Positions 1 to 5,609 of a stretch of 8,364 nucleotides of DNA are shown here, one piece after another. Position 1 is the first letter of the stretch, and each line of letters starts with the position of its first letter. Source of the stretch: Candidatus Limnocylindrales bacterium (GTDB lineage Bacteria > Chloroflexota > Limnocylindria > Limnocylindrales > CSP1-4); assembly GCA_031292335.1 (NCBI GenBank), contig JARLHH010000016.1, forward strand, positions 1 through 8,364. The letters run 5' to 3'. Below the pieces are notes generated by a model that was not told where the DNA came from, did no database searches, and worked only from the letters and a program-made list of their open reading frames with translations. A program made the position numbers and the translations under genes.

Positions 1-91
1 GCCCGAGCCAACCAGCCGGAACGTCGGCTATCGTCCGAGGTCGGACCACCCCTGGAACCGGCCGGGCCCCAGGGCCCCCAGCCGGATGGCC

Positions 92-135
92 CTGACAGAT
101 TCACTGAGCAGGTGAACTGACAGAGTCACGGAGCA
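92..135. repeat. Imperfect direct repeat, 2 x 19 bp with 25-bp period
   Basis: Copy 1 (92-110) reads CTGACAGATTCACTGAGCA and copy 2 (117-135) reads CTGACAGAGTCACGGAGCA. They match at 17 of 19 positions and are separated by GGTGAA. Overlaid on them is a short palindrome, TTCAC-N7-GTGAA (100-116), and TCAC/GTGA half-sites recur at 101-104, 112-115 and 126-129. The block ends 12 bp before a TTGACA -35 hexamer. Its shape (phased direct repeats just upstream of a promoter) suits a binding site for a dimeric or tandemly bound regulator. That role is inference; the repeat itself is plainly visible. Confidence 0.6.
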
Positions 136-146
136 ACGACAGGCCC

Positions 147-176
147 TTGACACCATCGCCGGGCTGGATGTACCCT
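147..176 (+). promoter_or_regulatory. Putative sigma70-type promoter
   Basis: A perfect -35 hexamer TTGACA (147-152) is followed after 18 bases by TACCCT (171-176), which keeps the key T, A and final T of the -10 consensus (TAnnnT). Transcription would begin near 183, giving a leader of about 370 nt before the ABC ATPase start at 552. That leader includes a short ORF and an intrinsic terminator. The -10 match is weak, so the call rests on the -35 and on the direct repeats placed directly upstream. Confidence 0.4.
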
Positions 177-226
177 CCGCCGGTCGCGGCCGGACCGCGA
201 CGCCCAGATGAGAGGTATGTCACCGA

Positions 227-322
227 ATGAGCACGTGGATCTTCCTCGCGAGCGCCCGGGAGCGGCACTGCGCCGATCCTGTTGGCGCGCTCTGCGGGCG
301 ATCCGTGCCCAGCTCGGCCTAG
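227..322 (+). CDS. Possible leader peptide (31 aa) upstream of the ABC operon
   Basis: A 31-codon ORF, beginning MSTWIFLASARERHC and ending in a TAG at 320-322, lies between the putative promoter and the intrinsic terminator. GAGG (212-215) is an acceptable but distant ribosome site, 11 nt from the ATG. By my count 27 of 31 codons end in G or C, close to the bias of the real genes here. An overlapping ORF in another frame (217-336, 39 aa) has lower third-position GC (about 68%) and its purine-rich site only 1 nt from its ATG, so I prefer 227. No family is recognised. The peptide could be a cis-acting leader whose translation influences the terminator downstream, or the frame may be open by chance, as short frames often are in GC-rich DNA. 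Confidence 0.25.
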   Translation: MSTWIFLASARERHCADPVGALCGRSVPSSA

Positions 323-356
323 TCACGCGGCGGTAGCGCCGCCAGGACAGCAGCCG

Positions 357-391
357 AAGCCGCGGGCCGGATCAGGGCCCAGCGGCTTTTT
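357..391 (+). terminator. Intrinsic (Rho-independent) terminator / possible attenuator
   Basis: Arm 357-363 (AAGCCGC) pairs with 382-388 (GCGGCTT). After a bulged A381 the stem continues with 364-368 (GGGCC) against 376-380 (GGCCC), closing a 7-nt loop (369-375). The stem is followed by a T-rich stretch: five Ts at 387-391, then CATT. A T5 run after a 12-bp GC-rich stem is striking in this base composition. It lies downstream of the promoter and leader ORF but 160 bases before the ABC ATPase start. It therefore either ends a short leader or small RNA, or acts as an attenuator. An alternative pairing of 326-331 with 359-364 would disrupt the terminator stem. Confidence 0.75.
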
Positions 392-551
392 CATTGCCCC
401 GCCTCGGCGCGGGGCGGCGACCCGGAGCCGCGGGCCATCGACGCAGGGACAGACGTCGGGCTTGCGGCTCTTCTCGTTCTCGAGGAGTGTCGCGCCAGCC
501 GCCCGGCCCCATCGGGTTCGCCGCACCGAGACGAGAAACGGGAGCCCAACC
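392..551. other. Untranslated leader before the ABC ATPase gene
   Basis: No convincing gene lies here. The ABC ATPase frame stays open back to an ATG at 282, but that extension has no family match and would run through the terminator. The one structure I see is a perfect 7-bp hairpin, GCCCCGC (396-402) with GCGGGGC (409-415), immediately after the T-tract. It has no T-run of its own. I found no confident second promoter in this stretch, so how RNA polymerase reaches the operon past the terminator is open. The ribosome site for the ATPase closes the region at 540-544. Confidence 0.4.
540..544 (+). promoter_or_regulatory. Ribosome binding site fixing the ABC ATPase start
   Basis: GGGAG, 7 nt before a GTG at 552. 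It supports that GTG over the far upstream in-frame ATG at 282, which would add 90 low-complexity residues with no resemblance to ABC proteins. Confidence 0.6.
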
Positions 552-1475
552 GTGAGCACGACCCTCATACCCGAACAGAAGAACAGGGTCCGCCTGCCCG
601 TCTCGGCCAACGTCGAGGCCCCGGCCGCGATGCCCAGCCTTGCCCCGCTCGACAGGCGCCGCTCGGGCCCGCCCGCGCTGCTCCTGGAGCACGTCGGGAA
701 GACGTTCGTCATCGGCCGCCGCAGGAAGCCGGTCGCGGCGATCTCCGACGTCTCGATGCGCGTCGAGCGCGCCGAGATCTACGGCGTGCTGGGCGCCAAC
801 GGGAGCGGGAAGTCGACGCTGATCCGCCTCGTGTCCACCCTGCTGACGATCGACACGGGACGCGCCGAGGTCTTCGGGTTCGACGTGGAGCACGACGAGA
901 TGGCCGTCAAGCGCCTGATCAACCGGGTCAGCGTGGACGCGGCCTTCTTCAAGAAGCTCTCGCCGTACGAGAACCTCGCCTTCGCGGCGCGCCTGTACGG
1001 CCTGCATGCCGGCGATGCGCGACGGGAGGCCGTCCGGATCCTTGCCCGGCTCGGCATCTCCGAGAAGCGCATGGGGAGCCCGATCGAGCAGATGAGCCGG
1101 GGCATGCAGCAGAAGGTCGCCATCGCGCGGGCGCTGCTGACCTCACCGACGCTGCTGCTGCTCGACGAGCCCACCACCGGCCTCGACCCCCGCTCGAAGC
1201 TGGAAGTCCAGTCCTTCGTGGAGGACCTTCGGGCGACCCACGACGCCACGATCCTGCTCACGACACACGACATGGCGGAGGCAGACCGCCTCTGCGACCG
1301 GATCGCGATCCTCGACGGCGGCCAGCTCGTCGCCGAGGACACGCCCGGCGGCCTCAAGGCCCGCGTGGCCCGCGAGACCGGCCTGGCACCCACGCTCGAC
1401 AACGTCTTCATGACCTACACCGGCCGCTCCCTCGACGAGGACGTCGAGACCGACGGCCCGGAGGACGACGAATGA
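552..1475 (+). CDS. ABC-2 type (DrrA-like) exporter ATP-binding protein
   Basis: This is the cytoplasmic nucleotide-binding subunit of an ABC exporter, 307 aa from the GTG start, and it most likely pairs with the permease encoded at 1827-2648. After an extra N-terminal stretch of about 40 residues, the ABC domain shows Walker A GANGSGKST (81-89), a signature loop MSRGMQQK (181-188), Walker B LLLLDEP (201-207), D-loop GLDP (210-213) and the switch histidine in TTHD (H239). The C-terminal PTLDNVFMTYTGR resembles the tail of daunorubicin-resistance-type (DrrA) ATPases. Two details are non-canonical: the signature is MSRGM instead of LSGGQ, and there is no obvious Q-loop glutamine before the FFKKLSPYENL segment. 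I believe both are features of a subfamily rather than damage, because the other motifs are intact. An internal ATG at 630 is a weaker alternative start. The stop overlaps the ATG of the next small gene (ATGA). The substrate is unknown. Confidence 0.9.
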   Translation: MSTTLIPEQKNRVRLPVSANVEAPAAMPSLAPLDRRRSGPPALLLEHVGKTFVIGRRRKPVAAISDVSMRVERAEIYGVLGANGSGKSTLIRLVSTLLTIDTGRAEVFGFDVEHDEMAVKRLINRVSVDAAFFKKLSPYENLAFAARLYGLHAGDARREAVRILARLGISEKRMGSPIEQMSRGMQQKVAIARALLTSPTLLLLDEPTTGLDPRSKLEVQSFVEDLRATHDATILLTTHDMAEADRLCDRIAILDGGQLVAEDTPGGLKARVARETGLAPTLDNVFMTYTGRSLDEDVETDGPEDDE

Positions 1476-1783
1476 CCACGCACGCACCCCGTGCCGGCCG
1501 CGACCGGCCACCCGGCCCCTTCTTCCATGCCACCCACGACCACCGGGAGGTGCACCCGATGAATGCCCAGATCCAGGTCCTGCAGGCGGTCCACGCGGAC
1601 CGCATCGCGCGGCTCCATGCCGAGGCGCGCCAGGCGCGCCTCGCGCGGTCCGCGCGAACTGACGAGCGGCGGCTTCGCCGCGCGCTCGGACGCTCGCTGA
1701 TCCGGGCCGGCCAGCGGATCGCCGCCGAGGCGACCGCACCGGAGCGAACCATCGAGCACGTGACGCCGGCCGGCTCCCGCTGA
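1472..1783 (+). CDS. Small Arg-rich hypothetical protein
   Basis: An unrecognised protein of 103 aa lies between the ATPase and permease genes of one transporter. Its ATG overlaps the ATPase stop (ATGA), and GGAGG at 1460-1464 sits 7 nt upstream, consistent with translational coupling. An internal ATG at 1559 also has a perfect site (GGGAGG ending at 1550, 8 nt away) and would give a 74-aa product. The first 29 residues (rich in Pro, His, Arg) may therefore not be translated, although their codons show rising GC at position 3. From residue 30 the protein is mostly helix-forming and basic, with EARQARLARSAR and RRLRRALGRSLIRAGQRIA predicted as amphipathic helices. There is no signal peptide or membrane span. 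Similar short proteins containing an LGR-L-I/V-RAG-RI-like patch seem familiar from high-GC genomes, but I cannot name a family. A role with the transporter is only suggested by position. Confidence 0.6.
   Translation: MTTHAPRAGRDRPPGPFFHATHDHREVHPMNAQIQVLQAVHADRIARLHAEARQARLARSARTDERRLRRALGRSLIRAGQRIAAEATAPERTIEHVTPAGSR
1621..1643. repeat. 23-bp perfect inverted repeat inside the small gene
   Basis: CGAGGCGCGCC (1621-1631) and its exact reverse complement (1633-1643) flank a single A at 1632. In RNA this can fold as a 9-bp stem with a 5-nt loop. It encodes part of the EARQARLAR segment, so the symmetry may follow from repeated Ala-Arg codons. Confidence 0.6.
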
Positions 1784-1799
1784 TGCGGGGCCGGCCGGC
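1765..1799 (+). terminator. Strong intercistronic hairpin without T-tract
   Basis: Arm 1765-1774 pairs with 1790-1799 and arm 1776-1780 with 1785-1789, with one bulged T (1775). This gives 15 base pairs closed by the tetraloop TGAT (1781-1784). The TGA stop codon of the small gene is the loop itself. Downstream is C-rich (CCTCCCCCACCC) with no T-run, so a classical intrinsic terminator is unlikely. A partial terminator, an mRNA-stabilising or processing hairpin, or a device that sets the ATPase:permease ratio would fit better. Ribosomes finishing the small gene would melt it. Confidence 0.5.
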
Positions 1800-1813
1800 C
1801 TCCCCCACCCTAT

Positions 1814-1818
1814 GGGAG
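1814..1818 (+). promoter_or_regulatory. Ribosome binding site fixing the permease start
   Basis: GGGAG lies 8 nt before the GTG at 1827. The ATG at 1812, five codons upstream in frame, is preceded only by C-rich sequence and overlaps this site, so GTG is the likelier start. Confidence 0.6.
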
Positions 1819-1826
1819 ACCCTCCA

Positions 1827-2648
1827 GTGACAACCGCCAGTCGCCCGATGACGACCGCGGCCCGCGAGCTCAGCGCGTCGGCCGCCTTCATCGAGCGCAA
1901 CTTCAACCTGAGCCGCCGCTACTGGGGCTGGGAGCTCGCCTTCCTGGTCTACGCGGTGGCCGGCGCCCTGTCGATCTCGTTCATCGGGGCCGCCGCCGCC
2001 GACAAGCGGCTCATCTTCAGCCTCGTCATCGGGGCCATCTTCTGGAACTACCTGTCCACGGTCTTCAGCTTCATCGCCGAGACGATCAGCTGGGAGCGCT
2101 GGGAGGGGACCCTCGAGTACACGATGATGGCGCCGGTCCGGCGCGCGTCGCAGCTCGCCGGGTCGACCACCTACGCGATCCTCTACGGCCTCGTCCACAC
2201 CTCCGTCATCCTCCTCGTCCTGACGCTCTTCTTCGAGCTGGACCTGTCGCACGCGAACTTCCTCACCGCGACGGTGGTGATGTTCGCCGGCTCGTTCTCG
2301 GTCGTCGGGATCGGGATCATGGCGGCGATCCTGCCGCTGCTCTACGTGGAGCGCGGCGCCCAGATGACCTTCGTCATCCAGTCCTGCCTCCTGGTCGTGA
2401 GCGGCGTCTACTACCCGGTCAGCGTGCTGCCGGGCTGGATGCAGGTCGCGGCAGCCTTCTCGCCGGCGACGTACATCCTCGACGGCGTCCGCAAGGGGCT
2501 GATGGAGGGCGCGTCCGTGACATCGGTCTTTCATGACCTGTGGCCGCTCGCGCTCATGGGGGCGATCCTGATCCCGACGGGGCTGTGGCTTTTCGGGCGC
2601 GCGGAGCACTACGCGAAGCGCACCGGCAAGCTCAAGCGGGTGGGCTGA
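1827..2648 (+). CDS. ABC-2 type exporter permease
   Basis: An integral membrane subunit of 273 aa that would form the translocation path with the ATPase encoded upstream. About six hydrophobic segments can be seen: near 36-56, 62-83, 116-137, 144-171, 182-202 and 239-257. Between segments 2 and 3 is the cytoplasmic stretch ISWERWEGTLEYTMMAPV (87-104), with the EGTLE-type motif typical of ABC-2 permeases and likely to contact the ATPase. Before the last span lies FSPATYILDGVRKGLM (211-226), another hallmark region of this family. The C-terminus is basic (KRTGKLKRVG). The length suits a half-size permease that works as a homodimer. The start is the GTG with a GGGAG site; an ATG at 1812 would add five residues. 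The next gene begins 3 bases after the stop, so the two are almost certainly co-transcribed. Confidence 0.92.
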   Translation: MTTASRPMTTAARELSASAAFIERNFNLSRRYWGWELAFLVYAVAGALSISFIGAAAADKRLIFSLVIGAIFWNYLSTVFSFIAETISWERWEGTLEYTMMAPVRRASQLAGSTTYAILYGLVHTSVILLVLTLFFELDLSHANFLTATVVMFAGSFSVVGIGIMAAILPLLYVERGAQMTFVIQSCLLVVSGVYYPVSVLPGWMQVAAAFSPATYILDGVRKGLMEGASVTSVFHDLWPLALMGAILIPTGLWLFGRAEHYAKRTGKLKRVG

Positions 2649-2651
2649 CCG

Positions 2652-3701
2652 ATGACAACCGTCGTCGCGGCGACCCCCACTCTCGTTCCGGGGCTCCTCC
2701 TCCGGCCGGTCCGCTGGCCGGAGGAGGCCCATCGCATCGCCGAGATCAACAACACGAGCCGCCTCGCCGCCGGCAGCCTCACCGTGATCACCGTCGAGAT
2801 GCTCCGCTCGTCCTACGACCACCTGGTGAACAGCGACCTGGCCGCCGATCTGCGCCTTGCGGAGGTCGATGGCCGCCCCGTGGGCTATGTCCGCGTACAG
2901 TGGACCGATGAGAATCGGGGCGACCGCGTCCATTCTGCCGCCCTCTTCGTGACCCCAGACGCTCCCGCGGGCTCCTTCGCTGTCCTGTTGGACTGGATCC
3001 TGGCCCGCCACCTCGACGTCGCGCGCGCGCAGGGCCCGGTGGATCGGCCCCGGACCGCAAGCATCACGACGATGGGTGAGACGGCGGACGCCCGCGCCGC
3101 CCTCGATTCGCGCGCCTTCCTGGCGGCCCGCCACGGCTTCGAGATGCTGCGGCCGAACCTCGACGACATCCCCGCGCGCTCCCTCCCGGCCGGCGTGGAG
3201 GTCCGCCCTGCGCATGCCTCCCAGCTCCGGCGGATCTGGGAGGCGGACCTCGAGGCCTTCGCCGCTCACTGGGGCGCCGGCGCGGAAGACGGGTCCGAGG
3301 AGCGCTGGCAGGAGTTCCTGGCCGATCCACTCCGAGACCTTGCGCTGTGGCAGGTCGCCTGGGACGGCGACCAGATCGCCGGGATGGTTCGTCCGTTCAT
3401 CAATGCCGACGAGAACGCCCGCCTCGGCGTCTCGCGCGGCTGGTGCGAGAACATCTCGACCCGCGCGCCGTGGCGCGGACGGGGCGTGGCGTCGGCGCTC
3501 ATCTCGCGCGCGCTCCAGGCGCTTCGCGACCGCGGGATGACCGAGGCCGCGCTCGGCGTCGATGCGCAGAACGAGACCGGAGCACTCCAGCTCTACCAGC
3601 GGATGGGTTTCCGCGAGGCGGCCCGCGAGACCGAGTGGCGGCGCCCGCTCGTCCTCGACGGCGTCGCGGACGGCGGCGCCGTCGATGGAGCGGAGGCGTG
3701 A
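2652..3701 (+). CDS. Tandem GNAT-family N-acetyltransferase
   Basis: A cytoplasmic acyl-CoA-dependent transferase of 349 aa with two GNAT-like halves. The C-terminal half (about 182-332) is intact. It opens with VEVRPAHASQL and carries the acetyl-CoA pyrophosphate loop RGRGVA (275-280) followed by the helix SALISRALQALRDRG. It ends with the classic LGVDAQNETGALQLYQRMGF (301-320). The N-terminal half (about 14-170) has the fold's opening and closing strands (LLLRPV, FLAARHGFEML) but lacks a recognisable R/Q-x-x-G-x-G/A loop where expected (near 99-110, PDAPAGSFAVLL). It is probably a non-catalytic or degenerate copy, an arrangement also known in mycothiol synthase-like proteins. The substrate cannot be told from sequence. 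The ATG lies 3 bases after the permease stop with only a weak G-rich ribosome site, and its TGA overlaps the RsgA start (GTGA). Confidence 0.88.
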   Translation: MTTVVAATPTLVPGLLLRPVRWPEEAHRIAEINNTSRLAAGSLTVITVEMLRSSYDHLVNSDLAADLRLAEVDGRPVGYVRVQWTDENRGDRVHSAALFVTPDAPAGSFAVLLDWILARHLDVARAQGPVDRPRTASITTMGETADARAALDSRAFLAARHGFEMLRPNLDDIPARSLPAGVEVRPAHASQLRRIWEADLEAFAAHWGAGAEDGSEERWQEFLADPLRDLALWQVAWDGDQIAGMVRPFINADENARLGVSRGWCENISTRAPWRGRGVASALISRALQALRDRGMTEAALGVDAQNETGALQLYQRMGFREAARETEWRRPLVLDGVADGGAVDGAEA

Positions 3702-4831
3702 GCGCGCCGCTGGGTCCCCTCGCCGACACCGCCCACCTCACCCCGCTCGGCTGGGACGCCGGGTGGGAGGAGGCGTTCTCGATGCATGCCGGGGGCGTCC
3801 TCTCGCCGGCGCGCGTGGTGGCCGAGCACCGGGGCGCCTACGACGTGCTCGCCGCGGTCGGCGCCGCGCCGCTCACGGCCCGCGTCACGGGACGCCTCCG
3901 ACACGACGCTCTCGGCCCGGGCGACTTCCCGGTTGTCGGCGACTGGGTGGCCGTCGACCCGCGCGCGGTCGACGGCACCGCCAGCATCCACGCCGTCGTC
4001 TCGCGGCGGACGCGGATCCAACGCCGTGCGCCGGCGGACCACGGCGCCCCGATGCAGGTGCTGGCGGCCAACGTCGACATCGTGATGATCGCGACCTCGC
4101 TCAACCGGGATCTCAACGCGCGCCGCCTGGAGCGCTTCCTTGCCACCGCCTGGGAATCCGGTGGCCGGCCCATTGTCGTCCTCACCAAGGTCGACCTCGC
4201 CGCGAACCCGGTGGAGGTGGCAGTCGCCGAGGCACAGCTCGAGGAGCTGGCCGTCGGGGTGCGCGTGCTCGCCACGAGCGCCGTGACCGGGGACGGGCTC
4301 GACGACGTCCGCGACCTCCTGCGGCCCGGCACCACCATCGCCCTGCTCGGATCGTCGGGGGTCGGCAAGAGCACGCTCATCAACGCCATTCTCGGCGAGC
4401 AGCGACTGGCGACGTCGGAGGTTCGCGCGGACGATGCCCGGGGACGCCACACGACGAGCGGCCGGCAGCTCGTGCCGCTTCCCGGTGGCGGCCTCCTCCT
4501 CGACACGCCCGGGATCCGCGAGCTCGCGCTCTGGGACGACGGCGCCGGCCTTGCGGCCGCCTTCCTGGACGTGGAGACGACCGCGGCCGGGTGCCGCTTC
4601 AGCGACTGCACCCACGAGCGGCAGCCCGGCTGTGCGGTGGAGGCCGCGGTCGTGAGCGGGGCTCTGCCGGCCGACCGGGTCGCCAGCTGGCAGAAGCTGA
4701 TCCGCGAGGAGCGCCACCAGGCCGTGGAGCGGGATGCGCTCGCCCGGCGGGCCGAGCGCCGGAGATGGACGGTGATCGGACGTGCCGGCGCCGCCCGGGC
4801 GAAGGCCAAGCGGGGGGAGCTCGGACGATAG
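3698..4831 (+). CDS. rsgA: Ribosome small-subunit-dependent GTPase A (RsgA)
   Basis: RsgA (YjeQ) is a circularly permuted GTPase that checks late maturation of the 30S subunit; its GTP hydrolysis is stimulated by the ribosome. The 377-aa product has an N-terminal OB-fold region (about 35-110, with GDWVAVD at 81-87), then GTPase motifs in the permuted order: G4 TKVD (163-166), G5 TSAVTG (193-198), G1 GSSGVGKST (218-226), G2 GRHTT (249-253) and G3 DTPG (269-272). A C-terminal zinc finger follows with ligands C299, C304, H306 and C312 (CRFSDCTHERQPGC), then a basic tail typical of the family. The length is slightly above the E. coli protein of about 350 aa. The GTG start overlaps the GNAT stop by 4 bases, with GGAG at 3687-3690 seven nt upstream; an in-frame ATG far upstream (3347) belongs to a frame inside the GNAT gene. 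All key residues are present, so it should be functional. Confidence 0.96.
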   Translation: MSAPLGPLADTAHLTPLGWDAGWEEAFSMHAGGVLSPARVVAEHRGAYDVLAAVGAAPLTARVTGRLRHDALGPGDFPVVGDWVAVDPRAVDGTASIHAVVSRRTRIQRRAPADHGAPMQVLAANVDIVMIATSLNRDLNARRLERFLATAWESGGRPIVVLTKVDLAANPVEVAVAEAQLEELAVGVRVLATSAVTGDGLDDVRDLLRPGTTIALLGSSGVGKSTLINAILGEQRLATSEVRADDARGRHTTSGRQLVPLPGGGLLLDTPGIRELALWDDGAGLAAAFLDVETTAAGCRFSDCTHERQPGCAVEAAVVSGALPADRVASWQKLIREERHQAVERDALARRAERRRWTVIGRAGAARAKAKRGELGR

Positions 4832-4897
4832 GCGCCGCGAGATCGGCGACCATCGCCGGCCGCTCGACGCGGACGTGCCCGTCGGCGGCGAGGCGCC
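4832..4897. other. Convergent intergenic gap with small hairpin
   Basis: These 66 bases separate the ends of the two converging operons. CGGCGA (4844-4849) and TCGCCG (4853-4858) form a 6-bp stem with a CCA loop. No T-run follows on either strand, so intrinsic termination is not supported here, and Rho-dependent termination or read-through antisense RNA is possible. Confidence 0.3.
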
Positions 4898-5560
4898 CTA
4901 GCCCGGCAGCCGGCCCTCACGCGCGATGAGCTCCAGCAGCGGCCGCTCACGGGCGATCGTCGTCTCGCGGCCGTGTCCCGGCACCACGCGGAGGGCATCC
5001 TCGAGCCCGGCGAGCCGGGCCAGCGACTCCACCATCGCCTCCGCGTCACCGCCCGGGAGGTCCACCCTCCCCCAGCCTCCTGCGAAAAGCGTGTCGCCGG
5101 AGAAGATGATCCCGTCCTCTGCTGAGAGCAGGCACACCGAGCCCTCCGTGTGACCTGGGGTGTGGAGGACCTCCAGCCGCTGGTCCCCCAACCGGATCAG
5201 GCCTCCCTCGGCCAGCTCGACGGCGGGCACGCACGGCGGGATCGGGAACGGCGCGTAGAGCGGCTGGGGATCCGTCAGGTGATGCCAGTCCGCGCGATGG
5301 GCCGCGATCCGGGCACGTGCGGCGTCATCGGTCTGCCCCGCCGACCACGCCTGCAGCGCGGCGTTCTCGCCGGTGTGGTCCCAGTGACCGTGGGTCGACA
5401 CGATCAGCACCAGCCGCCACCCGTGCCGGCCCAGCGCATCGACGATCCAGGGCAGGCCGGGGATCGCGCCGTCGATGACGATCGCCTCGCGCGTCCGCGG
5501 GTCACCGACCAGGCAGACGTTCGTCTGCAGCGGGCCGATGGCGCGGGTCAGGAGCTGCAT
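4898..5560 (-). CDS. MBL-fold metallohydrolase (glyoxalase II-like)
   Basis: A 220-aa soluble metal-dependent hydrolase of the metallo-beta-lactamase fold, closest in style to hydroxyacylglutathione hydrolase (glyoxalase II)-like proteins. It opens with the typical MQLLTRAIGPLQTNVCLVGD. The metal ligands are all visible: H57, H59, D61 and H62 in STHGHWDH (55-62), H137 in TPGHTEGS (134-141), the bridging D156 in SGDTLF (154-159), and H196 in VPGHG (193-197). The GRVDLPGGD segment (164-172) is usual in this group. It is shorter than classical glyoxalase II (about 250 aa) because it lacks the C-terminal substrate-binding helical domain, so the natural thioester or other substrate is uncertain. 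The ribosome site is weak (G-rich only). It starts 49 bases after the CoxG-like gene stops on the same strand and may be the last gene of that operon, although a link to molybdenum enzyme maturation is not obvious. Confidence 0.92.
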   Translation of the reverse strand: MQLLTRAIGPLQTNVCLVGDPRTREAIVIDGAIPGLPWIVDALGRHGWRLVLIVSTHGHWDHTGENAALQAWSAGQTDDAARARIAAHRADWHHLTDPQPLYAPFPIPPCVPAVELAEGGLIRLGDQRLEVLHTPGHTEGSVCLLSAEDGIIFSGDTLFAGGWGRVDLPGGDAEAMVESLARLAGLEDALRVVPGHGRETTIARERPLLELIAREGRLPG

Positions 5561-5609
5561 CTGCGAGCCCCGACGAACGGCGCCACGACCGGCAGCCGGG
5601 GCTGCATGC

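Noticed and set aside
54..87. GC-rich inverted repeat around GGGCCCCAGGGCCC as a terminator of an upstream gene.
   Set aside because: The stem is short with an internal mismatch and there is no T-run; such symmetry is common in this composition.
1..120. Plus-strand frame open from the left edge to a TGA at 118-120, possibly the tail of an upstream gene.
   Set aside because: Only about 72% of its codons end in G or C, below the real genes here; it contains no recognisable motif and runs into the direct repeat and promoter region.
217..336. 39-aa ORF overlapping the preferred leader peptide.
   Set aside because: Ribosome-site spacing of 1 nt and weaker codon bias (about 68% GC at third positions) than the frame starting at 227.
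177..391. Riboswitch or structured ncRNA (TPP, cobalamin, SRP RNA, fluoride) in the leader.
   Set aside because: I looked for their core motifs by eye and found only fragments (for example a lone CACTG and an AGCAGCC near 350) without the surrounding conserved elements; a covariance-model search would be decisive.
282..551. 90-residue N-terminal extension of the ABC ATPase from an ATG at 282.
   Set aside because: It would read through the intrinsic terminator, has low-complexity Pro/Arg content, and the GTG at 552 has a well-spaced ribosome site.
1143..3269. 708-codon minus-strand open frame opposite the ABC, small-protein, permease and GNAT genes.
   Set aside because: Antisense shadow of GC-rich coding DNA: Arg/Gly/Pro/Asp/Glu-rich, no domain, and the opposite strand carries well-recognised genes.
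3562..4929. Long Arg-rich plus-strand frame over rsgA, and similar frames opposite it (3593-4717 and 3838-5049).
   Set aside because: Composition is that of an out-of-frame GC-rich gene; RsgA motifs in the real frame are complete.
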